Part shown: piece by piece, positions 7,898-16,701 of the stretch | Numbering within the stretch: position 1 is the first letter of the stretch | Layout of the letters: every line of letters begins with the position of its first letter | DNA from: DASSKA01 sp963839365 | Lineage (GTDB): Bacteria; Actinomycetota; Actinomycetes; Propionibacteriales; Nocardioidaceae | Reading direction: 5' to 3' | Assembly: GCA_963839365.1 (NCBI GenBank) | Contig: CAWIUT010000001.1 | Span: 1,426,001 to 1,490,000, forward strand | Length of the DNA stretch: 64,000 nucleotides | Translations under genes and position numbers: made by a program | Notes under the pieces: generated by a model | What the model was told of the DNA's origin: nothing | Seen by the model: only the letters and a program-made list of their open reading frames with translations | Database searches by the model: none

Positions 7898-9489
7898 TGC
7901 GCGACGACATCGTGCGCCGGCTGCAGGCGCTGCAGCGCGGCTTCGCGGCGTTCACCACCGGTCAGAAGACCATCGCGGTGATCGGCGGGCTGGCGTTGGT
8001 CCTGGCCGGCTTCCTGGTGTTCCGGTGGGCGGCCACCCCGTCGTACGCGCCGCTGTTCAGCAACCTCGCCCCGGCGGACGCGTCCGCGATCGTGGACAAG
8101 CTCGACTCCGAGGGAACGCCCTACAAGCTCTCCGACGGCGGCGGCACCATCCTGGTCCCGCAGTCCCAGGTGTACGCCGCGCGCATCAAGCTCAGCGGGG
8201 ACGGCCTGCCCAGCCAGTCCACGCCCGGCTACTCGCTGCTGGACAACCAGAGCCTCTCCACCTCGCAGTTCCAGGAGCAGACCACCTACAAGCGGGCCAT
8301 CGAGGGGGAGTTGGAGAAGACCATCGAGGCGCTGGACGCGGTCGACACCGCGGTCGTGCACGTGGCCATCCCGCAGCAGCAGGTGTTCTCCAGCACCCAG
8401 CAGCCGGTCACCGCCTCGGTGCTGGTGAAGACCCATCCCGGCGTCACCCTGGACACCAGCCAGGCGCAGGCGATCGTGCACCTGGTCGCCTCCAGCGTCG
8501 AAGGGCTGGACCCCAAGCAGGTCACGGTGGCCGACTCCGCCGGCAACGTGCTGTCCACCGCCGGCACCGGCGTCGACTCGATCGTCGGCACCCGCAACCA
8601 GCAGGTCCAGGACTTCGAGGACCAGATGAAGCAGCAGGTGCAGGGCGTGCTGGACCGTGTGCTGGGTCCGAACAACTCGGCCGTGGACGTGACCGCGGAC
8701 CTGAACTTCGACCAGACGGTCACCAACACCACCCGCTACTTCACCACGCCCCACCAGGTGCCGCTGTCCGGCAGCACCACGAAGGAGACCTACAAGGGTC
8801 CTAACGCGGCGGCCGCCGGCGGCGTGGTCGGCCCCAACGGCCAGCTCACCCCCGGCACCACCACCAGCAAGGGTGTGACCTCCTACACCAAGCAGCAGAA
8901 GACCGCCGACAACGCGGTCGGCAAGACCGTCGAGCAGCGGCAGGCCGCGCCCGGCAACGTGCAGAGCCTGCACGTGGGCATCGTCATGGACGCCAGGTCC
9001 GTCGGCTCGATCACCGCGGCCCAGGTGCAGAAGCTGGTCGCCTCCGCGCTCGGCGTCAAGCCGAACCGCGGCGACACCGTGCAGGTCAGCGTGATGCCGT
9101 TCAACCGGGCCCCGGAGAAGCAGGCCGCGGCGGAGCTCGCCCAGGCACAGGCCGCCGACCACAAGGCCGCCATGCTGTCGCTGGCCAAGACCGGGGGACT
9201 GGTCCTGCTGGTCGGCCTGATCCTGCTGCTGGCCTGGCTCAACGGGCGCAAGCGCCGCAAGCTGCGGGACAAGGCCACGTCGTACGTCGTCGAGCAGCTG
9301 CGGCGCAACCGCGAGCCCGAGCCGGCCGCGCAGCTGCCGCCCACCCCGCCGGCGCTCGAGCCGGCCGGCCGCGACCCGGCCGCCGAGCTGCGGATGGCCG
9401 CTCGTGACGAGATCGCGGCCATGGTGGAGCGTCAGCCCGAGGAGGTCGCCCAGCTGCTGCGCGGCTGGCTGGTCGAGGCGGACCGCTGA
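7897..9489 (+). CDS. fliF: Flagellar MS-ring protein FliF
   Basis: FliF builds the membrane MS ring on which the switch and export gate sit. The 530-residue protein has a first membrane segment at about 26-44, YscJ/FliF ring domains in the periplasmic part (YSLLDNQSLSTSQFQEQ; AIEGELEKTIEALDAVDTA), a Gly/Thr-rich loop, and a second membrane segment at about 430-448 followed by the basic stretch NGRKRRK. The last 25 residues (EIAAMVERQPEEVAQLLRGW) match the FliG-binding tail. The stop overlaps the fliG ATG. Confidence 0.96.
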   Translation: MRDDIVRRLQALQRGFAAFTTGQKTIAVIGGLALVLAGFLVFRWAATPSYAPLFSNLAPADASAIVDKLDSEGTPYKLSDGGGTILVPQSQVYAARIKLSGDGLPSQSTPGYSLLDNQSLSTSQFQEQTTYKRAIEGELEKTIEALDAVDTAVVHVAIPQQQVFSSTQQPVTASVLVKTHPGVTLDTSQAQAIVHLVASSVEGLDPKQVTVADSAGNVLSTAGTGVDSIVGTRNQQVQDFEDQMKQQVQGVLDRVLGPNNSAVDVTADLNFDQTVTNTTRYFTTPHQVPLSGSTTKETYKGPNAAAAGGVVGPNGQLTPGTTTSKGVTSYTKQQKTADNAVGKTVEQRQAAPGNVQSLHVGIVMDARSVGSITAAQVQKLVASALGVKPNRGDTVQVSVMPFNRAPEKQAAAELAQAQAADHKAAMLSLAKTGGLVLLVGLILLLAWLNGRKRRKLRDKATSYVVEQLRRNREPEPAAQLPPTPPALEPAGRDPAAELRMAARDEIAAMVERQPEEVAQLLRGWLVEADR

Positions 9490-10505
9490 TGCCGACCCTG
9501 ACGATGACCGGCGCAGGACTGCGCAAGGCCGCGGTCCTGCTCGTCCAGCTCGGGCAGGACAACGCCGCCAAGGTGCTCTCCCACCTCCGGGAGAGCGAGG
9601 TGGAGGCGATCTCGGCGGAGATCTCCAACCTGGAGGCGCTGGGCGGCGACGAGACCAGGTCGGTGCTGGAGGAGTTCCGCGACATCCTCGGCGCCCACGC
9701 CAGCGTGATGCGCGGCGGCCCGGCGTTCGCCCGGGCCCTGCTCGAGGAGTCGCTCGGGCACGAACGGGCCGAGGCGATCATGAACCGGCTGGCGGCCTCG
9801 GCCATGCAGCTGCCCTTCCAGTTCCTGCACCGCGCCGACCCGCGGCAGCTGCTGTCCTTCATCTCCGGTGAGCACCCGCAGGTGATCGCGGTGCTGCTGG
9901 CCCACCTTCCCGGGGACACGGCGACCACGGTGCTCTCCGGGCTCCACCCTGAGCAGCAGGCCGACGTCGCGCACCGGATCGCGGTGATGGACCGGACCTC
10001 GCCGGAGATCCTGGAGCGGCTCGAGCAGGTCCTGGAACGGAAGATGTCCTCGGTGCTGCAGCCGCTGGACTTCTCCACCGTGGGCGGCCTCGACCCGCTG
10101 GTGAACATCATCAACCGCTCGGACCGGGCCACCGAGAGGCTGATCATCGAGGGCCTGCAGGCCCGCGACCCCGAGCTCGCGGAGCAGATCAAGAGCCGGA
10201 TGTTCATGTTCGAGGACATCGTGATGCTCGAGGACAAGGACATGCAGCTGGTGCTGCGTCAGGTGGAGAACGCGGACCTGACCATGGCGCTCAAGGGGGT
10301 CTCCGAGGAGGTGCGCGCCAAGGTCACCTCCAACATGTCCGAGCGCGCGGCCACCACCCTGCTCGAGGACCTCGAGCTGCTCGGCCCGGTGCTGCTGCGC
10401 CAGGTCGAGGAGGCCCAGCAGAAGGTCATCTTGACCATCCGGCGGCTCGAGGATGCCGGCGAGATCGTGCTGAGGAGGGGCTCCGATGACGAGTACGTCG
10501 ACTGA
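9489..10505 (+). CDS. fliG: Flagellar motor switch protein FliG
   Basis: FliG is the rotor component that meets the stator. The 338 residues cover all three domains: an N-terminal FliF-binding domain (LRKAAVLLVQLGQDNAAKVL), a middle armadillo-like domain (EHPQVIAVLLAHLPG), and a C-terminal torque domain with the charged helix around LKGVSEEVRAKVTSNMSERA. Length is normal. The fliH start lies 20 bp inside the 3' end. Confidence 0.97.
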   Translation: MPTLTMTGAGLRKAAVLLVQLGQDNAAKVLSHLRESEVEAISAEISNLEALGGDETRSVLEEFRDILGAHASVMRGGPAFARALLEESLGHERAEAIMNRLAASAMQLPFQFLHRADPRQLLSFISGEHPQVIAVLLAHLPGDTATTVLSGLHPEQQADVAHRIAVMDRTSPEILERLEQVLERKMSSVLQPLDFSTVGGLDPLVNIINRSDRATERLIIEGLQARDPELAEQIKSRMFMFEDIVMLEDKDMQLVLRQVENADLTMALKGVSEEVRAKVTSNMSERAATTLLEDLELLGPVLLRQVEEAQQKVILTIRRLEDAGEIVLRRGSDDEYVD

Positions 10506-11187
10506 CCGGGTAGTGCTCCGCGACGTACCCGAGGAGCACCTCACGGCCGGACCGGGCGGAACCGACCTGCGCAGCGGCCACTGGACCCGGCTGGGCTCGG
10601 CCACGGTGCTCGGCGACCGGGTCGCCGAGGCGGCACTCGGTCGGCTGGCGGACGCCGCCAACAGCGCCGCCAGGGCACAGGGCTACGCCCGCGGCTGGGC
10701 CGAGGGACGATCCGCCGCGCTCGCCCTGGCTGCCGCTGAGCAAGGCCGCCGGGACCGCGACCACCAGGACGAGCAGGCCCGCGCGGTGGCCGAGGTGCGC
10801 ACCGCGGCGCGGGCACTCGTGGGCGCGGCCGAGCGCTGCGACGACGCCATCCGCCGCCACCTCGACGAGCTGGCCGCCTCCGCGGTCGACCTCGCCCTCC
10901 AGCTCGCCGAGGCGGTGCTGGAACGCGAGGTCCGCACCGCCGGCGACCCCGGAGCCGACGCCCTGCGTCGGGCGCTGGCCGCGCTTCCGGGAGAGGTGCC
11001 GGTGACCGTGCGGCTGCACCCGGACGATCTCGCGGCGCTCGACCCCGGATGGCTGGACGGGAGGGTGAGCGTGTGCCCCGACCCGTGCCTTGCCCGTGGC
11101 GATGCCGTGGCGGAGACCGACCGCAACCTGGTCGACGCCACGCTCGCCGGTGCGCTGGCCCGGGTGCGCGAGGTGCTGGCCCCATGA
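10486..11187 (+). CDS. fliH: Flagellar export ATPase regulator FliH
   Basis: FliH binds and restrains the FliI ATPase. The 233-residue protein has the usual low-conservation pattern: a variable N-terminus, a long Ala-rich coiled coil with a GYARGWAEGR segment (about residues 66-75), and a C-terminal domain where LDELAASAVDLALQLAEAVL and VTVRLHPDDLAAL are recognisable. It overlaps fliG by 20 bp and fliI by 4 bp. Position between fliG and fliI supports the call. Confidence 0.88.
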   Translation: MTSTSTDRVVLRDVPEEHLTAGPGGTDLRSGHWTRLGSATVLGDRVAEAALGRLADAANSAARAQGYARGWAEGRSAALALAAAEQGRRDRDHQDEQARAVAEVRTAARALVGAAERCDDAIRRHLDELAASAVDLALQLAEAVLEREVRTAGDPGADALRRALAALPGEVPVTVRLHPDDLAALDPGWLDGRVSVCPDPCLARGDAVAETDRNLVDATLAGALARVREVLAP

Positions 11188-12500
11188 GCGCTCTCCTCGT
11201 CGACCCGGGCCGGCTGGCCGGTGCCATCGAGTCCGCGGCGCCGCGCCGTGCCGGGCGGCTGGCCGAGGTGCGCGGCCTGCACCTGCTCGTCCGCGGCATC
11301 GACCCGGCCGTCGGCAACCTGGTCGCGGTGCACGCCGAGCACGGACCGGTGCCCGCGGAGGTGGTCGCCAGCACCCCCGACGGAGCGGTGTGCCTGCCGC
11401 TGCGCTCCACGCACGGACTGCGTGCCGGCGCCGCCGCCCACGACACCGGTGCGCCGCTGCACGTCCCGGTCGGTCAGGAGCTGCTCGGCCGGGTGCTGGA
11501 CGGGCTCGGTGCGCCGATCGACGACGGCCCGTCCCTGGCCGCGCTGCCCTCGGCGCCGGTGGAGCAGCCCGCACCGCCGGCGCTGGCCCGCGCCCGGGTC
11601 GACCGGCAGGTCGGGCTCGGCGTGCGCGCCCTGGACACCCTCGTGCCCTGCGGCCGCGGGCAGCGGCTCGGCATCATGGCCGGCTCCGGCGTCGGCAAGT
11701 CGACCCTGCTCTCGATGATCGCGCGGCACACCGAGGCCACGGTCTCGGTGATCGCGCTGGTCGGCGAGCGTGGCCGTGAGGTCCGGGAGTTCCTGGACAA
11801 CGACCTCGGCGCCGAGGGCCTGGCCCGCTCCGTGGTGGTCGTGGCCACCTCGGACGCCGCGCCCGTCGAGCGGGTGCGCGCCGCGTTCACCGCTACCCGG
11901 GTGGCGGAGTGGTTCCGCGACCAGGGACAGGACGTGGTGCTGATGATGGACAGCCTGACCCGGGTCGCGATGGCCCAACGCGAGATCGGGCTGGCGGCCG
12001 GGGAGCCGCCGGCGACGCGTGGCTACCCACCCAGCGTGTTCGGGATCCTTCCGCGGCTGCTGGAGCGGGCCGGCCCGGCCGCCCTGGGCAGCATCACCGG
12101 GCTCTACACGGTGCTCGTCGAGAGCGACGACCAGCAGGACCCGATCGGGGACGCGGCCCGCTCGATCCTGGACGGGCACGTGGTGCTCTCCCGTCGGCTG
12201 GCCACCGGCGGCCACTACCCGAGCATCGACGTGCTCGAGTCGCTGTCCCGGGTCGCCCCGGTGGTGACCACCGCGGCGCAGCAGGCGGACGCCGCCGCCG
12301 TGCGCAGGCTGCTGGCCGCGCACCGCGACGTCAAGGAGCTGGTCGAGATCGGCGCCTACGCGGCCGGCAGCAACCCGGACGCGGACCGGGCCATCGCCCT
12401 GCTGCCCCGCATCGACGCGTTCCTGCGCCAGCAGGTGGGCGAGGCCTCGACCGCCGCAGCCGCCTGGCAGGGCCTGCACGAGCTGGTGGAGACCCCATGA
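11184..12500 (+). CDS. fliI: Flagellar export ATPase FliI
   Basis: FliI is the cytoplasmic ATPase of flagellar type III export, related to F1 beta. The ATG at 11184 (ATGA overlap with fliH) gives 438 residues. Walker A is GSGVGKST (K172), followed by ALVGERGREVREF and the Walker B segment VLMMDSLTRVAMAQREIGLA, then GEPPATRGYPPSVF. All catalytic elements are present. A longer in-frame start exists at 11049 but lies within fliH and adds an Arg/Pro-rich stretch with no homology. Confidence 0.97.
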   Translation: MSALLVDPGRLAGAIESAAPRRAGRLAEVRGLHLLVRGIDPAVGNLVAVHAEHGPVPAEVVASTPDGAVCLPLRSTHGLRAGAAAHDTGAPLHVPVGQELLGRVLDGLGAPIDDGPSLAALPSAPVEQPAPPALARARVDRQVGLGVRALDTLVPCGRGQRLGIMAGSGVGKSTLLSMIARHTEATVSVIALVGERGREVREFLDNDLGAEGLARSVVVVATSDAAPVERVRAAFTATRVAEWFRDQGQDVVLMMDSLTRVAMAQREIGLAAGEPPATRGYPPSVFGILPRLLERAGPAALGSITGLYTVLVESDDQQDPIGDAARSILDGHVVLSRRLATGGHYPSIDVLESLSRVAPVVTTAAQQADAAAVRRLLAAHRDVKELVEIGAYAAGSNPDADRAIALLPRIDAFLRQQVGEASTAAAAWQGLHELVETP

Positions 12501-12949
12501 CGGCAGCACGCGACGCCGACCGGGCGCTCGCCGCCGTGCAGCGGGTACGCCGGGCGCGCGAGCAGGACAGCCGCCTCGGGCTGGCGGCTGCCCTGGCCGA
12601 GCAGGCCCGACGGGAGCAGGCCGCCGCGCTGGCCGCCGGCCGCCTGGTCGACGCCACACCGTTCCAGTCCGGCAGCGTCGGCGACTTCCTGGTCCGGGCC
12701 GCGCACGGCGCGCGGCTGGCGGCGGACACGGCCGCGGCCCGGGCCCGCGCCGACCGGGCCGGCACGGTCGCCGCCGAGTCCATGCACCGGTGGCGACGAG
12801 ACCGCGTCGCCACCCGGGTCGTCGAGCTGCTGCTGGAACGGCACGCCGCGCAGCGCCGGGCCGACCGGGCGCGGGTGGAGGCCCGGGAGCTCGACGACAT
12901 CGCCGGACAGGCGTGGCTGCGGCGGTCCACGGGAAAGGCGGACCAGTGA
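12497..12949 (+). CDS. fliJ: FliJ-like export chaperone
   Basis: A 150-residue, Ala/Arg-rich protein predicted to be a long antiparallel coiled coil (AREQDSRLGLAAALAEQARR; VVELLLERHAAQRRADRARV). That fits FliJ, the central stalk-like partner of FliI. Sequence similarity in this family is always weak, so the call rests on fold, size and place right after fliI with a 4-bp ATGA overlap. Upstream in-frame sequence is a shadow of fliI. Confidence 0.78.
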   Translation: MTAARDADRALAAVQRVRRAREQDSRLGLAAALAEQARREQAAALAAGRLVDATPFQSGSVGDFLVRAAHGARLAADTAAARARADRAGTVAAESMHRWRRDRVATRVVELLLERHAAQRRADRARVEARELDDIAGQAWLRRSTGKADQ

Positions 12950-13950
12950 GCGTCGCCGACGTCACCGCCCGCATCCACCAGATCGAGGGGCGGCTCGCCG
13001 CCCTCACCGGCACCCCTGGTGGGCCCACGAGCGTCCCGGCCCCGGCAGGCAGCGACTTCGCTCAGGCATTGGCCGACGCCACCCCCGCCCCGGAGGCGAG
13101 CGCGACCGGCCGGCTGCCCGCTCCGGCCTCGCCGGCCCGGCCGGCCGGCTCCGCCACGGGGCAGGCAGTGGTCGGCCAGGCCCGCCGCTACCTGGGCGTC
13201 CCGTACGTGTGGGGCGGCACCAACCCCGCCACCGGCCTGGACTGCTCCGGCCTGGTGCAGCTGGTGTACAAGAACCTCGGCATCGAGCTGCCCCGGGTGT
13301 CCTACGACCAGGCCACGGTCGGTCGGCCGGTCCCCGACCTGGCACACGCCCAACCGGGGGACATCCTCTGCTTCGGCAGCCCCGCAGACCACGTGGCCAT
13401 CTACATCGGCCACCACCAGATGATCGAGGCGCCGCACACCGGCTCCCAGGTGCGCGTCAGCGACGTCTACAAGACACCCAGCGCCATCCGGCGCGTGGTC
13501 GCCTCGGCGCCGGCCGCCTCCCCGGCTCCCGCGAGCGCCCGGATCGCCGGCACCGCGGCCGGCTCGCCCACGCCGTACGCCGCACTGTTCCAGCAGGCGC
13601 AGCAGAGGTACGGCGTCCCGGCGAGCCTGCTCGCCGCGGTCGCCGAGCAGGAGTCCGGCTTCGACCCCGGCGCGGTGAGCTCGGCCGGGGCCCAAGGGCT
13701 GATGCAGCTGATGCCGTCCACCGCCGCCACCCTCGGCGTGGACCCCACCGACCCGAGCCAGGCGGTCGACGGCGCCGCCCGGCTGCTGCGCGACCTGATC
13801 GGGGAGTTCGGCCGCACCGACCTCGCGCTCGCGGCGTACAACGCCGGCCCGGGTGCGGTGCACCGTTACCAGGGCATCCCGCCCTACCCGGAGACCCAGC
13901 GATACGTCTCCGCCGTGCTGGCCGACCAAGCCGCCTTGGAGGCGCGATGA
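12946..13950 (+). CDS. NlpC/P60 peptidase fused to lytic transglycosylase (FlgJ-role candidate)
   Basis: The 334-residue protein joins two wall-cutting domains. Residues about 70-180 form an NlpC/P60 domain with nucleophile C100 (TGLDCSGLVQ) and H149 (DHVAIYIG). Residues about 205-330 form a soluble lytic transglycosylase domain with catalytic E236 (AEQESGFDP) and AQGLMQLMPSTA, then LALAAYNAGPGAV. GTG 12946 overlaps the fliJ stop; the start lacks a signal peptide. Its place in the rod/hook operon and the absence of a separate flgJ suggest it opens peptidoglycan for the rod and may be exported through the flagellar apparatus. That role is inferred. Confidence 0.93.
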   Translation: MSVADVTARIHQIEGRLAALTGTPGGPTSVPAPAGSDFAQALADATPAPEASATGRLPAPASPARPAGSATGQAVVGQARRYLGVPYVWGGTNPATGLDCSGLVQLVYKNLGIELPRVSYDQATVGRPVPDLAHAQPGDILCFGSPADHVAIYIGHHQMIEAPHTGSQVRVSDVYKTPSAIRRVVASAPAASPAPASARIAGTAAGSPTPYAALFQQAQQRYGVPASLLAAVAEQESGFDPGAVSSAGAQGLMQLMPSTAATLGVDPTDPSQAVDGAARLLRDLIGEFGRTDLALAAYNAGPGAVHRYQGIPPYPETQRYVSAVLADQAALEAR

Positions 13951-15266
13951 GCCCGACTCCGCTGCCCGCGCTCGGCCCGCCCAGCACGGCGGTCCCACCG
14001 CCGCACCAGCCTGCCGCCGGAACGACCGACCGGGCGTTCCATGCCCTGGTCGAGAGCCACCGGAAGGCCCACGACCGGCCGGCCGGCCGCAGCGGGCCGT
14101 CACCGACGGACAGTCGCCACCGCCACGACAGCCGGCCCGGCGACGACAGCGCGCAGCCTCCCGGGTCGCCGGCGACTCCCGGCGACGACAAGTCGCCCCG
14201 GCCGGCCGGGGCGAGGAAGAAGAAGGATGCGGCCGGACGAGCGGCCGGACCACCACCAGGCGTCGCGCCGGCGAGCGGGCCCCAGGACCCGCCGGCCCTG
14301 GTCCTCGCTCCCACCCCGGCCAGGGAGCCCGACCCAGGGCCGACGGGACGCGCTCGCGAGGTTGGCGCGGCCACGAGCGGGACGGCCGTGGACCCCCGCG
14401 CAGGGAAGATCGATGCGGCCGCTCCCGGAGCGCTGACCGGACCCGCGCCCGACGGGCAGGGCGGTGCTGACAGTGCTGGCAGGGCCACCGCGATCGTGCA
14501 GGGAGACGCCCCGACAGGGCCGGAAGGTCACTCCGACAAGTCCGACCACCACTCCGCGGACCACCAGCCGCCACCGAGCGGCGCTCCGGTCCCGGCCGGC
14601 GGCGGCCCCGCGAACCGCATCCACCCGACCGCGGGTGCGGGCGGTGCAGGCCGACAGCCCGGCGCGCCGGGAGCACACGGCGCGGTCCCGGGCCAGATCC
14701 AGCCCCAGCTGCTCCGGCTGGTCAGCCGGGGCGACGGCACGCACCGGGTCTCGTTGCAGCTGCACCCGGCCGAGCTCGGGGAGGTCCGGGTCACCGTCGT
14801 GGTCAAGGACGGCGCCGTTGACGTCTCGCTGGCCGCGGCACCAGCGGCCCAGGACGCACTCCGGGCCGGCTCCGACCAGCTGCGGTCCCTGCTGGGCGGC
14901 AGCGGCCACACCCTCGGCCGGCTCGTCGTCCAGGACCTTCCCGGCACCATCACCGCCCAGGGCTCGGCGGCCCAGAGCACTGCGACCCAGAGCACTGCGA
15001 CCCAGAGCGGCGGGCCCGGCCACCAAGGACAGCAGCAGCCCGGGCCCGGCACCGGGCAGTCGCCGGGCTCTGTCCAGGCGCAGACCTCGGGGCACGGCGG
15101 ACAGCAGGGGGGGCAGCAGCCGGCCGACCAGCACCCCGGCCGCGCCTGGCCGGACCGCTCCGGTGGCGACCCGTCCCCGTCACCACCGGCCGCCACCGCC
15201 CGCCCGGGCGGCGGCAGCGCCAGCCCCGTCCGAACGGCCCGCACCGGGCTCGACCTCAGGATCTGA
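13947..15266 (+). CDS. fliK: Flagellar hook-length control protein FliK
   Basis: FliK measures hook length and switches export specificity at FlhB. From ATG 13947 the product is 439 residues. The first 270 are low-complexity Pro/Gly/Ala/Asp sequence, as is usual for the ruler part. Residues about 250-335 contain the C-terminal FliK domain (HRVSLQLHPAELGEVRVTVV, VDVSLAAAPAAQDALRAGSD, LRSLLGGSGHTLGRLVVQD). A Gln/Gly/Ser/Thr-rich tail follows with a short repeat (ATQST, at about 14980-15010). Position before flgD is standard. Confidence 0.9.
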   Translation: MSPTPLPALGPPSTAVPPPHQPAAGTTDRAFHALVESHRKAHDRPAGRSGPSPTDSRHRHDSRPGDDSAQPPGSPATPGDDKSPRPAGARKKKDAAGRAAGPPPGVAPASGPQDPPALVLAPTPAREPDPGPTGRAREVGAATSGTAVDPRAGKIDAAAPGALTGPAPDGQGGADSAGRATAIVQGDAPTGPEGHSDKSDHHSADHQPPPSGAPVPAGGGPANRIHPTAGAGGAGRQPGAPGAHGAVPGQIQPQLLRLVSRGDGTHRVSLQLHPAELGEVRVTVVVKDGAVDVSLAAAPAAQDALRAGSDQLRSLLGGSGHTLGRLVVQDLPGTITAQGSAAQSTATQSTATQSGGPGHQGQQQPGPGTGQSPGSVQAQTSGHGGQQGGQQPADQHPGRAWPDRSGGDPSPSPPAATARPGGGSASPVRTARTGLDLRI

Positions 15267-15276
15267 AGGAGGCCAG

Positions 15277-15702
15277 ATGACCACCCCCGACGTGACCGGC
15301 TCGACCGTGAGCACCGGCAGCAGCAGCGCGACCGGAAGCTCCTCCGCCCTGGACCGGTTCAGCCAGATCGGCCAGGACACCTTCTTGAAGCTGATGGTTG
15401 CCCAGCTGCAGAACCAGGATCCGATGAACCCCACCGACTCCACCCAGTTCCTGGCGCAGACCGCGCAATTCACCAGCGTGGAGAAGCTCACCGAGGTCGC
15501 CGACCAGAGCACCCAGACACTCGACCTGCAGCGGGAGTTCGGGGCCAGCGGCCTGGTCGGCAAGACCGTCTCCTACACCGCCTCCGACGGCAGCACCGCG
15601 CAGGGCGCCGTCGACGCGGTCCGCTTCACCAACAGCGGTCCGGTGCTCGCCATCGGCTCCCACCAGGTCGCCCTCGCCGACGTCCTCGGCGTCACCGCCT
15701 GA
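15277..15702 (+). CDS. flgD: Flagellar hook-capping protein FlgD
   Basis: FlgD is the scaffold that caps the growing hook. The 141-residue protein has the N-terminal signature LMVAQLQNQDPMNPTDSTQF followed by LAQTAQFTSVEKL, and a short C-terminal beta part. It is at the short end of the family, with a reduced Ig/Tudor region. GAAGGAGG lies 8 nt before ATG 15277. Upstream in-frame starts lie in fliK and are rejected. Confidence 0.94.
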   Translation: MTTPDVTGSTVSTGSSSATGSSSALDRFSQIGQDTFLKLMVAQLQNQDPMNPTDSTQFLAQTAQFTSVEKLTEVADQSTQTLDLQREFGASGLVGKTVSYTASDGSTAQGAVDAVRFTNSGPVLAIGSHQVALADVLGVTA

Positions 15703-15724
15703 CCACCCTCGAAAGGAAACCACC

Positions 15725-16585
15725 ATGCTCCGCTCCCTCTTCTCCGCGATCAGCGGGCTCCGCGCCAACCAGACCATGCTCGACGTCACCGGCAACAACA
15801 TCGCCAACGCAAACACCGTCGGCTTCAAGGCCAGCGACGTGGTGTTCCAGGACACGCTGAGCCAGGAGCTCAGTGCGGCCGCCGCGCCCAACAAGACCAT
15901 CCCGAGCGGGGGAACGAACCCGCTGCAGGTCGGGCTCGGGGTGAAGGTGGGCGCGATCACCACCGACTTCAACCAGGGCTCCGCCGAGGCGACCGGCCGG
16001 CCGACGAACCTGATGATCTCCGGCGACGGCTTCTTCGTCGTCAAGCGCGGCACCCAGGATCTCTACACCCGTGCGGGTTCGTTCGGGTTCGACAGCGCCG
16101 GCAACCTGGTCACCCCCAACGGCAACATCGTCGAGGGGTACCCGCCGGACGCGACCGGGGCGGCGATCGACACCACGAAGGCCCCGGAGGCCATCAGCAT
16201 CCCCGACCTCACCAAGCAGGACGCCGCCAACCCGCTGACCTCCTACAACATCGGCGGCGACGGCGTGATCACCGGCGTCTACGCCGACGGCACCAAGAAG
16301 CCCCTCTACCAGATCGCGATGGCCGACTTCGCCAACCCCGCCGGGCTGGAGAAGGTCGGCGACACCGAGTTCCGGGCCAGCACGAACTCCGGACTGCCCC
16401 AGGTCGGCGTCAGCGGCACCGGGCGGCGCGGAAACCTCATCGCCGGGTCGGTGGAGGCCTCCAACGTCGACCTGGCCAAGGAGTTCACCAACCTGATCAT
16501 CGCCCAGCGCGGCTTCCAGGCCACCTCCCGGGTGATCACCACCTCCGACCAGGTGCTCCAGGACCTCGTCGACCTCAAGCGCTGA
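15725..16585 (+). CDS. flgE: Flagellar hook protein FlgE (FlgE/FlgF/FlgG family)
   Basis: This axial protein forms the hook. It starts MLRSLFSAISGLRANQTMLD with NNIANANTVGFKASDVVFQD and ends with the paired helix FTNLIIAQRGFQATSRVITT. At 286 residues it is shorter than enteric FlgE and near FlgG size, as in Gram-positives with compact hooks. Location after flgD supports FlgE. No separate flgF or flgG is present in the window, so it may be the only protein of this family here. A GAAAGGA ribosome site precedes the ATG. Confidence 0.93.
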   Translation: MLRSLFSAISGLRANQTMLDVTGNNIANANTVGFKASDVVFQDTLSQELSAAAAPNKTIPSGGTNPLQVGLGVKVGAITTDFNQGSAEATGRPTNLMISGDGFFVVKRGTQDLYTRAGSFGFDSAGNLVTPNGNIVEGYPPDATGAAIDTTKAPEAISIPDLTKQDAANPLTSYNIGGDGVITGVYADGTKKPLYQIAMADFANPAGLEKVGDTEFRASTNSGLPQVGVSGTGRRGNLIAGSVEASNVDLAKEFTNLIIAQRGFQATSRVITTSDQVLQDLVDLKR

Positions 16586-16618
16586 CCGGGGGGTCGCGCG
16601 GGCGCCGCGGGCGAACCG

Positions 16619-16644
16619 CTCAGGTCCGGGCGCCGCCGGCCGAT
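16619..16644 (+). promoter_or_regulatory. Sigma-28 type promoter for flbD-motA-motB-fliL
   Basis: CTCAGGTCCGG, then GCCGAT at 16639-16644 with 16 nt after CTCA. flbD begins 57 bp downstream. Part of the leader (from 16662) resembles the fliC leader. Confidence 0.8.
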
Positions 16645-16701
16645 GACACGGGTGAGGCCAAGGACGGCCTGCCGGATCGACTGCACAGGGACGGTGCGCC
16701 G

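Noticed and set aside
7792..9162. Leftward frame of 456 codons opposite fliF
   Set aside because: His/Gly/Leu/Val-rich shadow of fliF with no recognisable feature; fliF is unambiguous on the other strand.
10683..14676. Two overlapping leftward frames of about 780 codons each (10683-13028 and 12331-14676)
   Set aside because: They run opposite to fliH-fliI-fliJ, the wall hydrolase and fliK, are Arg/Pro/Gly-rich with no domain, and arise from the high GC content of the true genes.
15255..15282. CTCAGGATC before flgD, similar to the sigma-28 -35
   Set aside because: The sequence 16 nt after CTCA is AGATGA, not GCCGAT, so no matching -10 exists.
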